Source: Novosphingobium indicum (GTDB taxonomy: Bacteria > Pseudomonadota > Alphaproteobacteria > Sphingomonadales > Sphingomonadaceae). Taken from it: a stretch of DNA of 64,000 nucleotides. The notes beneath the pieces are model-generated. The model was not told where the DNA came from. It saw only the letters and a program-made list of their open reading frames with translations, and ran no database searches. The DNA lies in contig NZ_BMLK01000002.1 in the NCBI RefSeq assembly GCF_014645195.1, positions 1 to 64,000 on the forward strand. Direction: 5' to 3'. This document shows positions 63,192-64,000 of this stretch, piece by piece. The number at the start of each line of letters is the position of its first letter. The first letter of the stretch is position 1. Position numbers and translations under genes: made by a program.

Positions 63192-63989
63192 TCAGGCGAC
63201 CGCGGTCGTTTCTTCGGCCGGCACCTCATGGTCGCGTGCCTGCAGAAACCAGCGTTCGGTACCTTCCAGGCCGATCGCGGTGAGCGTGCCATGCACGAAC
63301 GCGCCGGTATCGATGCCGATACGGTTGGCGCAGACCTCCGGTTCCTCGGTGATCGTGTGCCCGTGAATGACACAGGCGCCGAAGCTGCCCTTGTGGCTGA
63401 GGAAAGGTTCGCGAATCCAGCGGCAATCCTGTCCGAGCTGGTGCTCGATCGGTGTCGAGGGGCGGATGCCGGCATGGACGAAGAGGTAGTCGCCGATGCG
63501 CACCATCTTCTTGAAACTGTCGAGGAAGTCGAAGTCGTCCTGCGGGATCGCCTCGTTCATCAGCGCCTGCAATTCCTCGATGCTGGCCGCCATGATCGTC
63601 TCGGCATCGACTCCGTAGGACTGGATCGTCTCGCGACCGCCGAACTTCAGGAAGCCGCGTAGCGATTCGGTCTTCGTGCGGCTCAGCAGGAGCATTTCCT
63701 CGTGATTGCCCTGCAGGAATTCGATCTCGCGCGTCTTGGACCATTCGCGTGCACGCGCGACGACCGCGGCGCTGTCATGCCCGCGGTCGATCAGGTCGCC
63801 CAGCAGAACGATGGTCGTATGCGCCCGCCTGCGGCCAGCGTCATCCTCCTCGATCATGCGGATAAGATCTTCGAACAGATCGATGCGTCCATGGATGTCA
63901 CCGATCGCATATACGCGTTCACCGGTGGGCACGGACGGAGTGGGCATCGCAGGGGACCGACCCAGAATATGTCTGATCTTGGCAAGCAT
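63192..63989 (-). CDS. PP2A-like serine/threonine metallophosphatase
   Basis: A 265-residue calcineurin-like phosphoesterase with the bimetal motifs GDIHG (30-34), GDLIDRG (64-70), GNHE (about 94) and HAGIRP plus a later HGHT. This is the lambda-phosphatase/PrpA class that dephosphorylates Ser/Thr or Tyr proteins or small substrates. The target is unknown. The ATG is near the window end; the gene appears complete. It is convergent with rnpB. Confidence 0.9.
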   Translation of the reverse strand: MLAKIRHILGRSPAMPTPSVPTGERVYAIGDIHGRIDLFEDLIRMIEEDDAGRRRAHTTIVLLGDLIDRGHDSAAVVARAREWSKTREIEFLQGNHEEMLLLSRTKTESLRGFLKFGGRETIQSYGVDAETIMAASIEELQALMNEAIPQDDFDFLDSFKKMVRIGDYLFVHAGIRPSTPIEHQLGQDCRWIREPFLSHKGSFGACVIHGHTITEEPEVCANRIGIDTGAFVHGTLTAIGLEGTERWFLQARDHEVPAEETTAVA

Positions 63990-64000
63990 TCGTTGCAGTG

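Overview
The window is a high-GC, gene-dense stretch of alphaproteobacterial chromosome, most probably from a sphingomonad such as Novosphingobium or a close relative. That placement is inferred from gene content: a ChpT phosphotransferase, an NDUFA12-type complex I subunit, an RpoH of the alphaproteobacterial kind, a TonB-dependent receptor with an AIVVTG-type TonB box, and sphingomonad-style dispersed palindromes. I identify about 65 protein genes, three tRNAs (Trp-CCA, Val-CAC, Leu-TAG), RNase P RNA, seven convincing factor-independent terminators outside the repeat region, and one tandem pair of apparent small RNAs.

Layout: 1-160 holds the end of an IS630-like element. 162-6325 holds a fatty-acyl-AMP ligase, recX, a DUF192 lipoprotein, an MFS transporter, NDUFA12, a DUF2155 protein and aat. 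6448-10871 is the tRNA-Trp/secE/nusG/rplK/rplA transcription-translation block, interrupted by a polytopic membrane protein and closed by a strong terminator. 11172-15667 is accessory: a fatty acid hydroxylase family protein, a TauD-type dioxygenase, a CinA-type protein and a frameshifted remnant. 15666-16000 contains two tandem 183-bp-period units on the minus strand. Each has an inverted repeat, an anti-Shine-Dalgarno segment and a terminator, and they lie directly downstream of rimO.

17472-24761 contains a K+ channel, a serS-surE-nlpD-like cell-envelope cluster and small conserved proteins. 24879-34002 contains a CHAP protein, der, an AI-2E family exporter, an S9 peptidase, a nitronate monooxygenase-like enzyme and the bfd-bfr iron-storage pair with a visible promoter and Fur-like box. 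34017-38200 is an unusual locus: an orphan ParA ATPase and a DNA-binding-like partner flanked by two SPOR-domain proteins. 38295-42507 carries pyrB with a catalytically incomplete dihydroorotase (PyrX-type), then sppA. 43092-50177 is the tig-clpP-clpX proteostasis block with a GT-C glycosyltransferase and an amidase inserted; the trigger factor has a roughly 110-residue histone-H1-like tail. 50353-56180 holds a VOC protein, a CDF transporter and a TonB-dependent receptor with a candidate operator array. 56199-63989 is core: mtgA, a diguanylate cyclase, rpoH, rluD, an M67 peptidase, chpT, a muramoyl amidase, rnpB and a PP2A-like phosphatase.

Most genes are ordinary housekeeping genes. The best candidate for something undescribed is the tandem anti-SD small-RNA pair after rimO. 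The second is the ParA/partner/SPOR locus. All functional calls rest on recognisable motifs read by eye; no database search was run.
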